DNA of 33,268 bases from SIG565 sp045594065 (GTDB lineage: Bacteria; Bacillota; Clostridia; Oscillospirales; Acutalibacteraceae): contig JAZNXU010000026.1 of the NCBI GenBank assembly GCA_045594065.1, forward strand, positions 1 through 33,268, written 5' to 3'. Within the stretch, counting starts at the first letter, position 1, and each line of letters opens with the position of its first letter. Made by a program: the position numbers and the translations under genes. The notes below the pieces were generated by a model that was not told the origin of the DNA, made no database searches, and was given only the letters and a program-made list of their open reading frames with translations. Below, piece after piece: positions 1-6,763 of the stretch.

Positions 1-60
1 CCCTGCATCTGCCACAGGCAGCGGTCGGGTTCAATGCTACCAAACTGAGCCACACCTCGA
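1..60 (-). tRNA. tRNA-like 5' end, truncated by window edge
   Basis: Read on the minus strand from about position 60, this starts like a tRNA: a 7-base acceptor strand (CGAGGTG), then TG, then GCTCAGTTTGGTAG, which is the usual D-arm of Firmicute tRNAs such as tRNA-Pro. The last bases before the window edge (TGCAGGG) could be the 5' side of a T-stem. The part between does not form a normal 5-bp anticodon stem with a 7-base loop: the D-stem is only 3 bp, and a CTGCC/GGCAG hairpin sits where the variable region should be. No anticodon can be assigned. It may be a decayed tRNA, a tRNA-like element or another small RNA. A good promoter lies just upstream (69-98). Confidence 0.35.
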
Positions 61-68
61 AATATTTA

Positions 69-98
69 ATTTTACAGTATATTGATTTACCAATACAA
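69..98 (-). promoter_or_regulatory. candidate sigma-A promoter for the tRNA-like gene
   Basis: On the minus strand there is a -35 box TTGTAT (93-98), an 18-base spacer ending in TG, and a -10 box TAAAAT (69-74). A start about 7 bases further on would coincide with the 5' end of the tRNA-like sequence at about 60, which supports that sequence being transcribed. Confidence 0.45.
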
Positions 99-102
99 TC
101 TT

Positions 103-131
103 CAAGAGCACTGCTAAGCAGCTTACTCTTG
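103..131. other. interrupted hairpin, function unknown
   Basis: CAAGAG (103-108) pairs with CTCTTG (126-131), and inside it CTGCT (111-115) pairs with AGCAG (117-121) around one base. No T-run follows on either strand, so it is not a standard terminator. It lies between the tRNA-like promoter and the terminator of the neighbouring operon and may be a structured leader or a repeat remnant. Confidence 0.35.
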
Positions 132-143
132 CGGTACCCGAAA

Positions 144-177
144 ATTTTTAGGTCGCATTGTTATGCGACCTAAAAAT
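144..177 (-). terminator. terminator after the YkvI-like gene
   Basis: A perfect 15-bp stem (144-158 with 163-177) closes a TGTT loop. The stem ends in A/T runs on both sides, so the minus-strand transcript ends in a U-rich tract. It lies 23 bases after the stop codon of the YkvI-like gene and closes the three-gene operon that starts near 3440. Confidence 0.85.
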
Positions 178-200
178 TATATTAAATTTTGAACGAAAAG

Positions 201-1268
201 TCAATAGTTTTTTTGGTTTTTCTTGAGTTTTATAAAATTTACTGTCAAGAGCAAAAGTACTACTATACCAATGTAGCCAAAAATAGGATATACAGTACCT
301 ACCAAGTCACCAAAGCCGAAGATACTACCTATGAAAGCTAGCACAGCGGTTGTGATAACGGCAAGCTTATGGGCTTTTATGTTAAGCGCGAACTTTACCT
401 TAAAATAATTTGTAAGTGCCATCATACAGGATAGCGCTGCTCCGAACATACCGAGCAATAAAAGAATGGCATAAACAGCGCCGAAAACGGTACCTAAATG
501 CATAGCCGATGAGAGCATTGGAAGCTCCGCACTCATAGCATCGGGCACAGCATAAACAGCACCGATAATGGCAAAAGCCACTGCCGCCATTACTACGGCG
601 CCGAGGAGTGCCCCATACCACAAGGTATTCTTATTCTTCATTTTACCGCTAACGGCGGCAAAAACACCTACCGATGAAAAAATACTGTACGAAAGATAAG
701 ATATGGCGGACAGCGCCCAATTATTAAGCAGAGGGTTGCCCGAGCCGCTAAGCTCGGGTATTGAGAAACTCCAACCGTTTTTGGCTACAAGTGCAATGCT
801 AATAATTACCGAAGCCGCCACAACTATAGGTACCATAACCGAAAAGGCGCGTACAATACTATCGGTGCCCAAAACTACAAGTACCGCTAAAGCAACACCG
901 AAAAGCACACCAAAAATATGGCGGTTTAGTCCCGTTAAATTGCTCACCAATGTACCCGAGCCCGAAATCATAATTACAACAACTGCAAAAACAAGCACCG
1001 CCTGCAGAATGCCGAAAACAATTGAACTTTTGTGAAAACGCGTAGGCAACAACACCGTTTCGGGGTTTTCGGTTTTTTTAGCTGCGGCGACATAAATAAT
1101 AAAGGCACAAAAAACACCTATAGCAAACACAGAAAGTGCGCAGCCAATAAGCCCATTTATTCCAAATGCACCGAAAAATTGCCACAGCTCGTTGCCAGAC
1201 AAAAAACCGGCACCCAAAAAGCATCCGCAAAACATTACTGCCAACTGAAAAGTGCCGATTTTATTCAT
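201..1268 (-). CDS. YkvI-like (COG3949) membrane transporter family protein
   Basis: The 355-residue protein is almost entirely hydrophobic, with about ten predicted membrane helices joined by short basic loops, and begins with the glycine-rich first helix (MFCGCFLGAGFLSGNEL) typical of APC-fold transporters. It matches the general character and length of the YkvI family, whose substrate is not established. The start at 1268 is supported by an AGGTGA ribosome binding site. It is the last gene of an operon behind an FkbM methyltransferase and an SGNH hydrolase, with only 31 bases to the hydrolase stop and no promoter visible in between. Family assignment is fairly firm; substrate and direction of transport are unknown. 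Confidence 0.8.
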   Translation of the reverse strand: MNKIGTFQLAVMFCGCFLGAGFLSGNELWQFFGAFGINGLIGCALSVFAIGVFCAFIIYVAAAKKTENPETVLLPTRFHKSSIVFGILQAVLVFAVVVIMISGSGTLVSNLTGLNRHIFGVLFGVALAVLVVLGTDSIVRAFSVMVPIVVAASVIISIALVAKNGWSFSIPELSGSGNPLLNNWALSAISYLSYSIFSSVGVFAAVSGKMKNKNTLWYGALLGAVVMAAVAFAIIGAVYAVPDAMSAELPMLSSAMHLGTVFGAVYAILLLLGMFGAALSCMMALTNYFKVKFALNIKAHKLAVITTAVLAFIGSIFGFGDLVGTVYPIFGYIGIVVLLLLTVNFIKLKKNQKNY

Positions 1269-1299
1269 AATATTATCACCTAAATGTTTTTAATTAATA

Positions 1300-2355
1300 C
1301 TATGCAAGGAAGAGCTTTCTGATAACAAGTATTCCACCGTTTTTATTCAAAAGAACAATGTGATGCTTTTTATTTTCAAGACCGTGTACGATAGGTCTAT
1401 GAACGGTACTGCTCGACCAGCTTTTAACCGATATTGTATTTAGAAGTTCGCCATCTACCCAACACTCAACAGCATCAGCGCCGCCCTCTACCCTGTTCTC
1501 ACCGCCAAGAGATACCCAAGCGCTGAAATGCGTACCTATGAAATCAAATTCAATGCTATCCCCTGCATTCTCGCTTTTCAGAATAAAGCTATTTTCCGCC
1601 GGCTCCTCAATTTTAAAGCCATTGTTTGCGGTGGGCTCAAGTTCATTCGGGAAAAGCGCGGTTGTATCACCAAGAATAAGTGCTTCCGACTCAGCTGATG
1701 GAAGACTGTGCGCAGCAATTTCACCGAAAGAGGCATTAACGATGTTTTCATCAATAAATTTATTAGCTACCGTTGCATAAAAGGCATATCCAGCGTCGTT
1801 TGGATGCGCCCAGTCCGTAAGATAATAATCTTCATCGCGATTATTTATCTTCATATCCTCTGCTACCGCGTCAACTATATTGATTACGGGTAGGTTATAA
1901 TAACGGGCAATGTCGAAATGTGTATTGACTATACTTGTATGACCGTTACGCATATTTCCCCTATCGGTTATAATCACAATAACAATATCTATGTAAGGAT
2001 TAGACTTATTAATGGTATGAATAAGGCTCTCGTAGTAAAGCTTTGAAGTTTCCGGCGAATAGCTCTCGTAAGCATCGTTAATAGAAAATTCTATAAATAC
2101 TAAATCGGGATTCTTATCGAGCACATCGGTTTTAAGACGAAAGCGCGCAAAACCTGTACCTGTGCCACCCACACCGGCATTAAAAAGATTAATTTCAGCG
2201 TCAGGAAACTGCTCTTGTAAGTGTTTACCGGAAAGCGCACGCCAAGAAAGCTCCGCAGCGTTCGAACTACCAAAGCCATTCGTTACCGAGCCGCCTAAGT
2301 AGACAACATTTAGTTTCTTATCAGTTTTTAATTTTCTTACGGTATTGTTTAACAT
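1300..2355 (-). CDS. SGNH/GDSL-family hydrolase (probable carbohydrate or acyl esterase)
   Basis: A 351-residue protein with the SGNH signature in order: nucleophile block GGS (Ser23), the oxyanion glycine in NAGVGGTG (about residue 63), the Asn93-Asp94 block in EFSIND, and the catalytic pair Asp181-x-x-His184 in DWAHPNDAGY. Residues after about 215 look like a beta-rich accessory domain. No signal peptide is seen, so it probably acts in the cytoplasm. I chose ATG at 2355 because it follows AAAGGAAGAG at good spacing; an upstream in-frame start would add 14 residues without a ribosome site and run into the preceding gene. Members of the family deacylate sugars or lipids; the substrate here is not known. 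Confidence 0.8.
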   Translation of the reverse strand: MLNNTVRKLKTDKKLNVVYLGGSVTNGFGSSNAAELSWRALSGKHLQEQFPDAEINLFNAGVGGTGTGFARFRLKTDVLDKNPDLVFIEFSINDAYESYSPETSKLYYESLIHTINKSNPYIDIVIVIITDRGNMRNGHTSIVNTHFDIARYYNLPVINIVDAVAEDMKINNRDEDYYLTDWAHPNDAGYAFYATVANKFIDENIVNASFGEIAAHSLPSAESEALILGDTTALFPNELEPTANNGFKIEEPAENSFILKSENAGDSIEFDFIGTHFSAWVSLGGENRVEGGADAVECWVDGELLNTISVKSWSSSTVHRPIVHGLENKKHHIVLLNKNGGILVIRKLFLA

Positions 2356-2369
2356 TATTATCTCTTCCT

Positions 2370-3401
2370 TTAAACAAAATAGAAATTTGTGTCCCACGCG
2401 GGAATGTATGGGTGATGCCGCATGAACACATTATAATCGGGATTTAGCTTTTTTACAAGTAGCGGGATGGAAAAAATATCAGAATTTTTGTGGTATGCCG
2501 CGATATTAAGCTTAGGTTTAATATTATTTATTGTATCAGCTGCACCTTTTATTGCTGAGATTTCAGCACCCTCAACATCAAACTTAATATAAATGTTCCC
2601 CTGCACCGCCAAGCCGTCAACACAAATTTGCGGAATTTCGGTGCCATCATCTGATTTTGCCGAATTTCTGCCACCCGACATTTTAAAGTGGGTTTTACCG
2701 TCCTTTTCCCCCACCGCCGCATTTAGGCAGGTTATGTTTTTTATATTTTCAGTATTAGCGGCAAGCTTTCGGAAATTTTTAAAGTCGGGCTCAACAGCAA
2801 TAATTTTCTTATAATCCTCGGCATACTCGATGAATTCGGCAACGGTATCACCGTTATACGCACCAAGGTCAATAAATGCTTCGGCAGCCTTAATATCCAT
2901 AATCTCGAAAATCTCTTTTTGATCGGTTTCGCATTCAAACAAATAATCGATTTTACCCGTCAATTTAAACATTATGGTGCTTTTAAACACCTTTCTTGAC
3001 TGCTCATCAGATAGATAAGAATATGCCTTTTCTAGTTCTTCTCTATGCTCTCTTGCATATTCAAGATTAAAGATTGTACCATCGGGTATAACGGGAACAT
3101 CAGGTGCATAAAGTTCGGTTTCGCTCGCTAAATTCTTAATATTAGCTATAACATCAGGCAAATATGTTCCGAACGACACAAGCGCGATAATATCGCCATA
3201 CTGTGTCTTTACCGCACTGTAGCTTTGCACAGGATAGCCGCGAAAGGTGCGGTTGCGTACAAAGCCGTCAGAGGCAAAAACACCGCTGACGCGAATATTA
3301 AGACGATTCAGCTCGTCAAGAATTTTGTCGGCACCATTACCAGTACCATAAAGGAAAATAGGTTTTCTAGTTTCACTCAAATATGACCATAAATCTTTCA
3401 T
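2370..3401 (-). CDS. FkbM-family SAM-dependent methyltransferase with N-terminal Rossmann-like domain
   Basis: The 343-residue protein has two parts. Residues 1 to about 100 hold a Rossmann-like segment starting FLYGTGNGADKIL, as in nucleotide-sugar sensing or modifying domains. From about residue 160 comes an FkbM methyltransferase with the SAM loop FIDLGAYNGDT and the acidic strand end IIAVEPD, followed by the conserved KFDVEGAE. FkbM enzymes usually O-methylate sugars or polyketides. ATG at 3401 is preceded by GGTGA; a GTG 15 bases upstream is also in frame but has no better site. First gene of the operon, driven by the promoter at 3418-3445, with a 14-base gap to the SGNH hydrolase. The acceptor molecule is unknown. 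Confidence 0.8.
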   Translation of the reverse strand: MKDLWSYLSETRKPIFLYGTGNGADKILDELNRLNIRVSGVFASDGFVRNRTFRGYPVQSYSAVKTQYGDIIALVSFGTYLPDVIANIKNLASETELYAPDVPVIPDGTIFNLEYAREHREELEKAYSYLSDEQSRKVFKSTIMFKLTGKIDYLFECETDQKEIFEIMDIKAAEAFIDLGAYNGDTVAEFIEYAEDYKKIIAVEPDFKNFRKLAANTENIKNITCLNAAVGEKDGKTHFKMSGGRNSAKSDDGTEIPQICVDGLAVQGNIYIKFDVEGAEISAIKGAADTINNIKPKLNIAAYHKNSDIFSIPLLVKKLNPDYNVFMRHHPYIPAWDTNFYFV

Positions 3402-3417
3402 ACATTTCACCAACACA

Positions 3418-3445
3418 ATTATATCACGAAAGACAAGTTTGTCAA
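3418..3445 (-). promoter_or_regulatory. consensus sigma-A promoter of the FkbM operon
   Basis: On the minus strand a perfect -35 TTGACA (3440-3445) and a perfect -10 TATAAT (3418-3423) are separated by 16 bases. The start of transcription would fall only a few bases before the ribosome site, giving a very short leader. Confidence 0.85.
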
Positions 3446-3483
3446 TAAACCGTTACATCAAATTTATTCAAAAATACAATAAG

Positions 3484-3516
3484 AAAGCACTGTAAAGATG
3501 AACTTTACAGTGCTTT
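3484..3516 (-). terminator. terminator after the TIGR04086 gene
   Basis: A 14-bp perfect stem (3484-3497 with 3503-3516) closes an ATGAA loop, 21 bases past the stop of the TIGR04086 gene. The following minus-strand bases are only moderately T-rich, so termination may be incomplete. It separates that gene from the promoter of the FkbM operon. Confidence 0.75.
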
Positions 3517-3537
3517 GGCTATATAATACGCTTTAGG

Positions 3538-3942
3538 TTAGACCACTTTGATTTTATCCGACTTATTAACCCCTAAAATGCCGCCGATGAGCGATGCTAA
3601 AAAGGTAACAATAAAATGTATAAAACTCATAAGCGTAATATCTCGGCTTAAAATCAGTCCGACAGCCACCACGAGAAAAAATATTATAGCAGCATTTACA
3701 GCGCCACTTATAAAACCCTTTGATTTGTTTTTATAAGCCCCGATATATCCGCCTACCCCACTACCGAGTGCCAACGCAACGCTTGAAAGGGGTGACGCCA
3801 TAGTGGAATTTATATTAAATATAAGCATTACAAGAGCAAAAATAAGCAATACCGCAAGGGTTACCGCAAGGCCCACAAGTGCCCCGATGAGAATATTGAG
3901 ATAAAACTGCTTTGTTGTTATTTCTTTTTTATAAGCACACAT
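3538..3942 (-). CDS. TIGR04086 family membrane protein
   Basis: A 134-residue protein with a short basic N-terminus and four predicted membrane helices (about residues 14-42, 50-68, 77-98 and 103-124), with a glycine-rich SGVGGYIGA turn after helix 2. This is the layout of TIGR04086, a family of unknown function found next to yajC in many Clostridia. It starts 44 bases after the yajC stop, from ATG at 3942 with GGAGGG seven bases upstream. That ribosome site lies in the 3' arm of a terminator hairpin (3950-3975), so its expression should depend on that structure. A link to protein export is suggested only by the yajC neighbourhood. Confidence 0.75.
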   Translation of the reverse strand: MCAYKKEITTKQFYLNILIGALVGLAVTLAVLLIFALVMLIFNINSTMASPLSSVALALGSGVGGYIGAYKNKSKGFISGAVNAAIIFFLVVAVGLILSRDITLMSFIHFIVTFLASLIGGILGVNKSDKIKVV

Positions 3943-3949
3943 AAAAAAT

Positions 3950-3975
3950 CCCTCCGAGTAATTATACTCGAAGGG
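3950..3975 (-). terminator. yajC terminator overlapping the next gene's ribosome binding site
   Basis: On the minus strand an 11-bp stem with one G-U pair (3965-3975 with 3950-3960) closes a 4-base loop and is followed by ATTTTTT, a textbook intrinsic terminator. The 3' arm of the stem contains GGAGGG, the ribosome binding site of the TIGR04086 gene that starts at 3942. The same hairpin can thus end yajC transcription and hide the downstream ribosome site on read-through RNA. Confidence 0.8.
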
Positions 3976-3986
3976 TTGTTTTTTTA

Positions 3987-4277
3987 TTACTTCTTAGCAG
4001 GCTCGGCATCCTCATGAACGGTTAAATTCTGCTGAATTGCCCAACGCGCAAGTTTTTGCTTAGTATGGTCAAGCTGAGATTCAATTACAACAGCATCATC
4101 TTTAATGGAAATAATCTTTCCGTAAAAACCGCCGATTGTTAAAATCTCATCACCAATCTGTAAAGAATCGCGAAGCTTTTGCTCTTCCTTTTGCTTTTTT
4201 CTCTGAGGACGGATAAGCATAAAGTAAAACAGCGCACCGATTACCACTACATAAATAATAATTCCCCAAGCGTCCAT
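3987..4277 (-). CDS. yajC: preprotein translocase accessory protein YajC
   Basis: A 96-residue protein with one N-terminal membrane helix, the diagnostic FYFMLIRPQRKKQKE segment directly after it, and a small cytoplasmic domain containing LQIGDEILTIGGFYGKI. YajC is the small partner of SecDF in the Sec translocon. The start is ATG at 4277 because GGAGG precedes it at eight bases; a TTG upstream (adding five residues) overlaps that site. It has its own near-consensus promoter, so it is not simply read through from tgt. No secD or secF follows here; a TIGR04086 gene does. Confidence 0.93.
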   Translation of the reverse strand: MDAWGIIIYVVVIGALFYFMLIRPQRKKQKEEQKLRDSLQIGDEILTIGGFYGKIISIKDDAVVIESQLDHTKQKLARWAIQQNLTVHEDAEPAKK

Positions 4278-4309
4278 TAATTTGACCTCCAATATTTTGT
4301 ATTAACTCA

Positions 4310-4338
4310 ATTATACAATTATTATATACTTTTTTCAA
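4310..4338 (-). promoter_or_regulatory. sigma-A promoter of yajC
   Basis: On the minus strand -35 TTGAAA (4333-4338), a 17-base spacer and a perfect -10 TATAAT (4310-4315). It lies between tgt and yajC and makes yajC independent of the queA-tgt transcript. Confidence 0.8.
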
Positions 4339-4363
4339 GGAAAAATTTGTGAATTTTCTGTGT

Positions 4364-5494
4364 TCACACTCTATTGCCGTAAATTTGCTCCTTTTCACGC
4401 TTGAATTCTGCAAAATTCCCTTGCTCAAGAGCGTTTCGAATATCCTCCATAAGGTGATTATAAAACCAAAGATTATGAAGCACCATAAGTCTGCCTGAAA
4501 GCATCTCGCCTGCTTTTAACAGGTGGCGAATATATGCCTTGGAATAGCGGCGGCATGCAGGACAATCGCAATTTTCATCTATAGGTGTCATATCGCGCTC
4601 ATACTTTTTATTGTTTATATTGATGATACCATAGGAAGTGAACAGATGTCCGTGACGGGCATTTCGGCTGGGCATAACGCAATCGAACAAATCGACACCG
4701 CGCTCAACGCCGTTTAAGATATTAAGTGGTGTGCCAACACCCATTAAATAACGGATTTTGTCCTTAGGCGCCTCGGGCATAACATGGTCAAGAACATCAT
4801 ACATTACTTCTGTAGGCTCACCAACGGCGAGACCGCCTATGGCATATCCGTCAAGGTCTAACTCTCGAATCTGCTTCATATGCTCAATTCTTAAATCATT
4901 AAAGGTGCAGCCCTGATTTATACCAAACAGCATCTGCTCGCGGTTTACAGTAGTATCAAGACTGTTTAAGCGCGCCATTTCATTTTTACAGCGAACAAGC
5001 CAGCGGGTAGTTCTTTCACACGACTGCTTTGAATAACTGTGCTGTGCAGGATTTTCCACACATTCATCGAAAGCCATTGCAATTGTAGAGCCTAAATTCG
5101 ACTGAATTTGCATACTTTCTTCAGGTCCCATAAAGATTTTGCGACCATCTACATGTGAAGAAAACTGCACGCCCTCTTCGGTAATTTTGCGAAGCGAAGC
5201 GAGCGAAAACACCTGAAAGCCGCCGCTATCAGTAAGAATGGGACCATCCCAAGTTGAAAACTTATGTAGTCCACCGCAATCTCTTATTACCTCATCACCA
5301 GGCCGCACATGGAGGTGGTAAGTATTCGAAAGCATAACCTGACAGCCAACTGTTTTTAAATCTTCTGCCGATACACCACCCTTTATAGCGCCCTGCGTTG
5401 CAACATTCATAAATGCGGGTGTTTTAACTACACCGCGATTAGTATGAAATTCGCCGAGGCGTGCATCGTTTTCGGTTTTTAATAATTTGTACAT
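4364..5494 (-). CDS. tgt: tRNA-guanine transglycosylase (queuosine synthesis)
   Basis: The 376-residue enzyme exchanges guanine 34 in GUN anticodons for the queuine precursor preQ1. It shows the bacterial Tgt features: MLSNTYHLHVRPG, the general-base loop ILTDSGGFQVFS, the nucleophile region FDCVMPSRNARHG, and the zinc site CDCPAC followed by a distal histidine in the YIRHLL segment. Length is normal for the family. ATG at 5494 follows AGGAGAATAG. Upstream lies queA, which acts on the product of Tgt, so both steps of the pathway are adjacent. The ribosome site overlaps the stop of a leftover queA-like tail (5504-5530), which suggests that queA once ended directly against tgt. Confidence 0.97.
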   Translation of the reverse strand: MYKLLKTENDARLGEFHTNRGVVKTPAFMNVATQGAIKGGVSAEDLKTVGCQVMLSNTYHLHVRPGDEVIRDCGGLHKFSTWDGPILTDSGGFQVFSLASLRKITEEGVQFSSHVDGRKIFMGPEESMQIQSNLGSTIAMAFDECVENPAQHSYSKQSCERTTRWLVRCKNEMARLNSLDTTVNREQMLFGINQGCTFNDLRIEHMKQIRELDLDGYAIGGLAVGEPTEVMYDVLDHVMPEAPKDKIRYLMGVGTPLNILNGVERGVDLFDCVMPSRNARHGHLFTSYGIININNKKYERDMTPIDENCDCPACRRYSKAYIRHLLKAGEMLSGRLMVLHNLWFYNHLMEDIRNALEQGNFAEFKREKEQIYGNRV

Positions 5495-5503
5495 TCTATT
5501 CTC

Positions 5504-5530
5504 CTAAATAATCAGCATTGCGTCATCGAA
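5504..5530 (-). pseudogene. duplicated remnant of the queA 3' end
   Basis: Translated on the minus strand in one frame, this reads FDDAMLII followed by TAG; the true queA ends FGDAMLIV and TAA. The bases match closely over the same stretch, and the similarity may extend a few codons upstream (YAIN against YRFFS). The TAG overlaps the AGGAG site of tgt. This is best read as a leftover copy of the end of queA, separated from the real one by about 150 bases of hairpin-rich repeat. It is too short to code for anything. Confidence 0.6.
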
Positions 5531-5563
5531 GTTTATAGCATATAATATGCAAAACTTCGATGA
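5523..5563. repeat. long inverted repeat upstream of tgt
   Basis: TCATCGAAGTTT (5523-5534) pairs with AAACTTCGATGA (5552-5563), and GCATA (5538-5542) pairs with TATGC (5546-5550) inside it. The outer arm uses bases of the queA remnant. There is no clear T-run after it on the minus strand. Confidence 0.65.
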
Positions 5564-5660
5564 GTGAAAAGATAAAAGTGAAGAGTGAAAAGAAATGGTT
5601 GCTTTTTGCGAAGCAAAAAGCTTCATTTTCTCTTATCTATTCTCTCTTATCTCTTATCTG
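5561..5660. repeat. purine/pyrimidine hairpin element between queA and tgt
   Basis: A perfect hairpin, GCTTTTTGC (5601-5609) with GCAAAAAGC (5613-5621) around GAA, is flanked by a purine-rich arm on the left (GAAAAG/GTGAAGAG motifs) and a pyrimidine-rich arm on the right (TCTCTTATC motifs). The arms are roughly complementary, so the whole can fold into one long imperfect stem. It looks like a small non-coding repeat, with no open reading frame. Its copy number elsewhere cannot be judged from this window. Confidence 0.55.
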
Positions 5661-5691
5661 CTGATAGTATAAATCTTTTATACTATCAGCA
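5659..5691 (-). terminator. inverted repeat overlapping the queA stop codon
   Basis: A perfect 15-bp inverted repeat (5659-5673 with 5677-5691) around TCT. It includes the last codons and the TAA of queA (5678-5680). On the minus strand it is followed by purine-rich sequence and not by a T-run, so it may protect the 3' end or reduce read-through into tgt more than terminate cleanly. Confidence 0.55.
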
Positions 5692-6700
5692 TCGCGTCAC
5701 CGAAACTAAAGAATCGGTATTTTTCATCAACCGCCGTTTTATAAGCATTCATAGTATTTTCGTACCCTGCAAAGGCAGAAACCAGCATTATAAGGGTGCT
5801 TTCAGGCAAATGGAAATTGGTAATAAGCGCGTCCATCACCTTAAATTCATAGCCGGGGTAAATAAAAATGTCGGTATCATCGCTGCATTCTTTGATTTCA
5901 CCGAATTTAGTTGCCGCCGATTCAAGTGTTCTGCAGGAGGTGGTTCCCACACAAATTACTCTGCCGCCATTTTTCTTGGTTTCATTTATAAGCTCGGCGG
6001 TATCAGCGGAAATAGAATAATGCTCAGAGTGCATTTTGTGCTCTGTTATTTCGTCGACCTTAACAGGGCGGAAAGTGCCAAGCCCCACATGGAGTGTTAC
6101 ATAGCCTATATTAACGCCTTTTTCCTTTAATTCCTTTAGCATTTCGGTTGTAAAATGAAGTCCCGCTGTAGGTGCAGCGGCTGAGCCGAGCTCCTTGGAA
6201 TAAACGGTTTGATAACGCTCCTTATCTTTGAGCTCTGCCTTAATATAATGCGGCAAGGGCATTTGACCGACTTTATCAAGCACCGAGAAAAACTCGCCAT
6301 TAGCAGTGAATTCGATAATACGGTTACCGTCAGGCAGAACATCGATTACCTTTGCTGATAAATCCTCACTGAAAGTAAATTCGTTACCCGCCTTGGCTTT
6401 TTTACCGGGACCCGCAATACATTCCCAAACAAGGGTGGATTTTTGCTTTAAAAGCACAAATTCAACGACGGCGCCCGTGTCACGACGCGTGCCGAAAATG
6501 CGGGCGGGCAAAACTCTTGTATTATTAAGTATAAGGGTATCACCCTTTTTTAAATAGTCAAAAAGATTATAAAAATTGTTATGCTCTACCTCTCCTCTGT
6601 TCTTTCTTAAAACCATCATTCGTGAAGAATTTCGCGGCTCAATAGGGGTTTGAGCTATTAATTCCTCAGGTAAATTGTAGAAAAAGTCACTTTTTTTCAT
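5678..6700 (-). CDS. queA: S-adenosylmethionine:tRNA ribosyltransferase-isomerase
   Basis: A 340-residue protein that transfers and isomerises the ribosyl group of SAM onto preQ1-tRNA to give epoxyqueuosine. Family hallmarks are the N-terminal DFFYNLPEELIAQTPIEPR, the LILNNTRVLPAR segment, AAPTAGLHFT, LHVGLGTFRPV and the C-terminal ITNFHLPESTL and FGDAMLIV. Length is usual. I chose ATG at 6700 after AAAAGGAACG; an upstream in-frame ATG would add 12 residues without a site. It is first in a queA-tgt pair and is transcribed away from asd from an overlapping divergent promoter. Its last codons lie inside an inverted repeat, and a diverged copy of them sits next to tgt. Confidence 0.96.
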   Translation of the reverse strand: MKKSDFFYNLPEELIAQTPIEPRNSSRMMVLRKNRGEVEHNNFYNLFDYLKKGDTLILNNTRVLPARIFGTRRDTGAVVEFVLLKQKSTLVWECIAGPGKKAKAGNEFTFSEDLSAKVIDVLPDGNRIIEFTANGEFFSVLDKVGQMPLPHYIKAELKDKERYQTVYSKELGSAAAPTAGLHFTTEMLKELKEKGVNIGYVTLHVGLGTFRPVKVDEITEHKMHSEHYSISADTAELINETKKNGGRVICVGTTSCRTLESAATKFGEIKECSDDTDIFIYPGYEFKVMDALITNFHLPESTLIMLVSAFAGYENTMNAYKTAVDEKYRFFSFGDAMLIV

Positions 6701-6729
6701 TATTTCGTTCCTTTTGTTATGTATTTGAT

Positions 6730-6758
6730 TTGACAAATAACGCTTTTAATGCTATATT
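6730..6758 (+). promoter_or_regulatory. sigma-A promoter of asd-dapA-dapB
   Basis: A perfect -35 TTGACA (6730-6735), a 17-base spacer ending TGC, and a -10 TATATT (6753-6758). The leader to the asd start is about 57 bases and is too short for a lysine riboswitch. Confidence 0.8.
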
Positions 6759-6763
6759 TATAT

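Noticed and set aside
703..1035. 110-residue open frame on the plus strand
   Set aside because: It mirrors the YkvI-like transporter and shows low-complexity Thr/Ala composition expected of an antisense frame.
5585..6130. 181-residue open frame on the plus strand
   Set aside because: It lies opposite queA, is rich in the reverse-complement pattern of that gene, and has no ribosome site; queA is certain.
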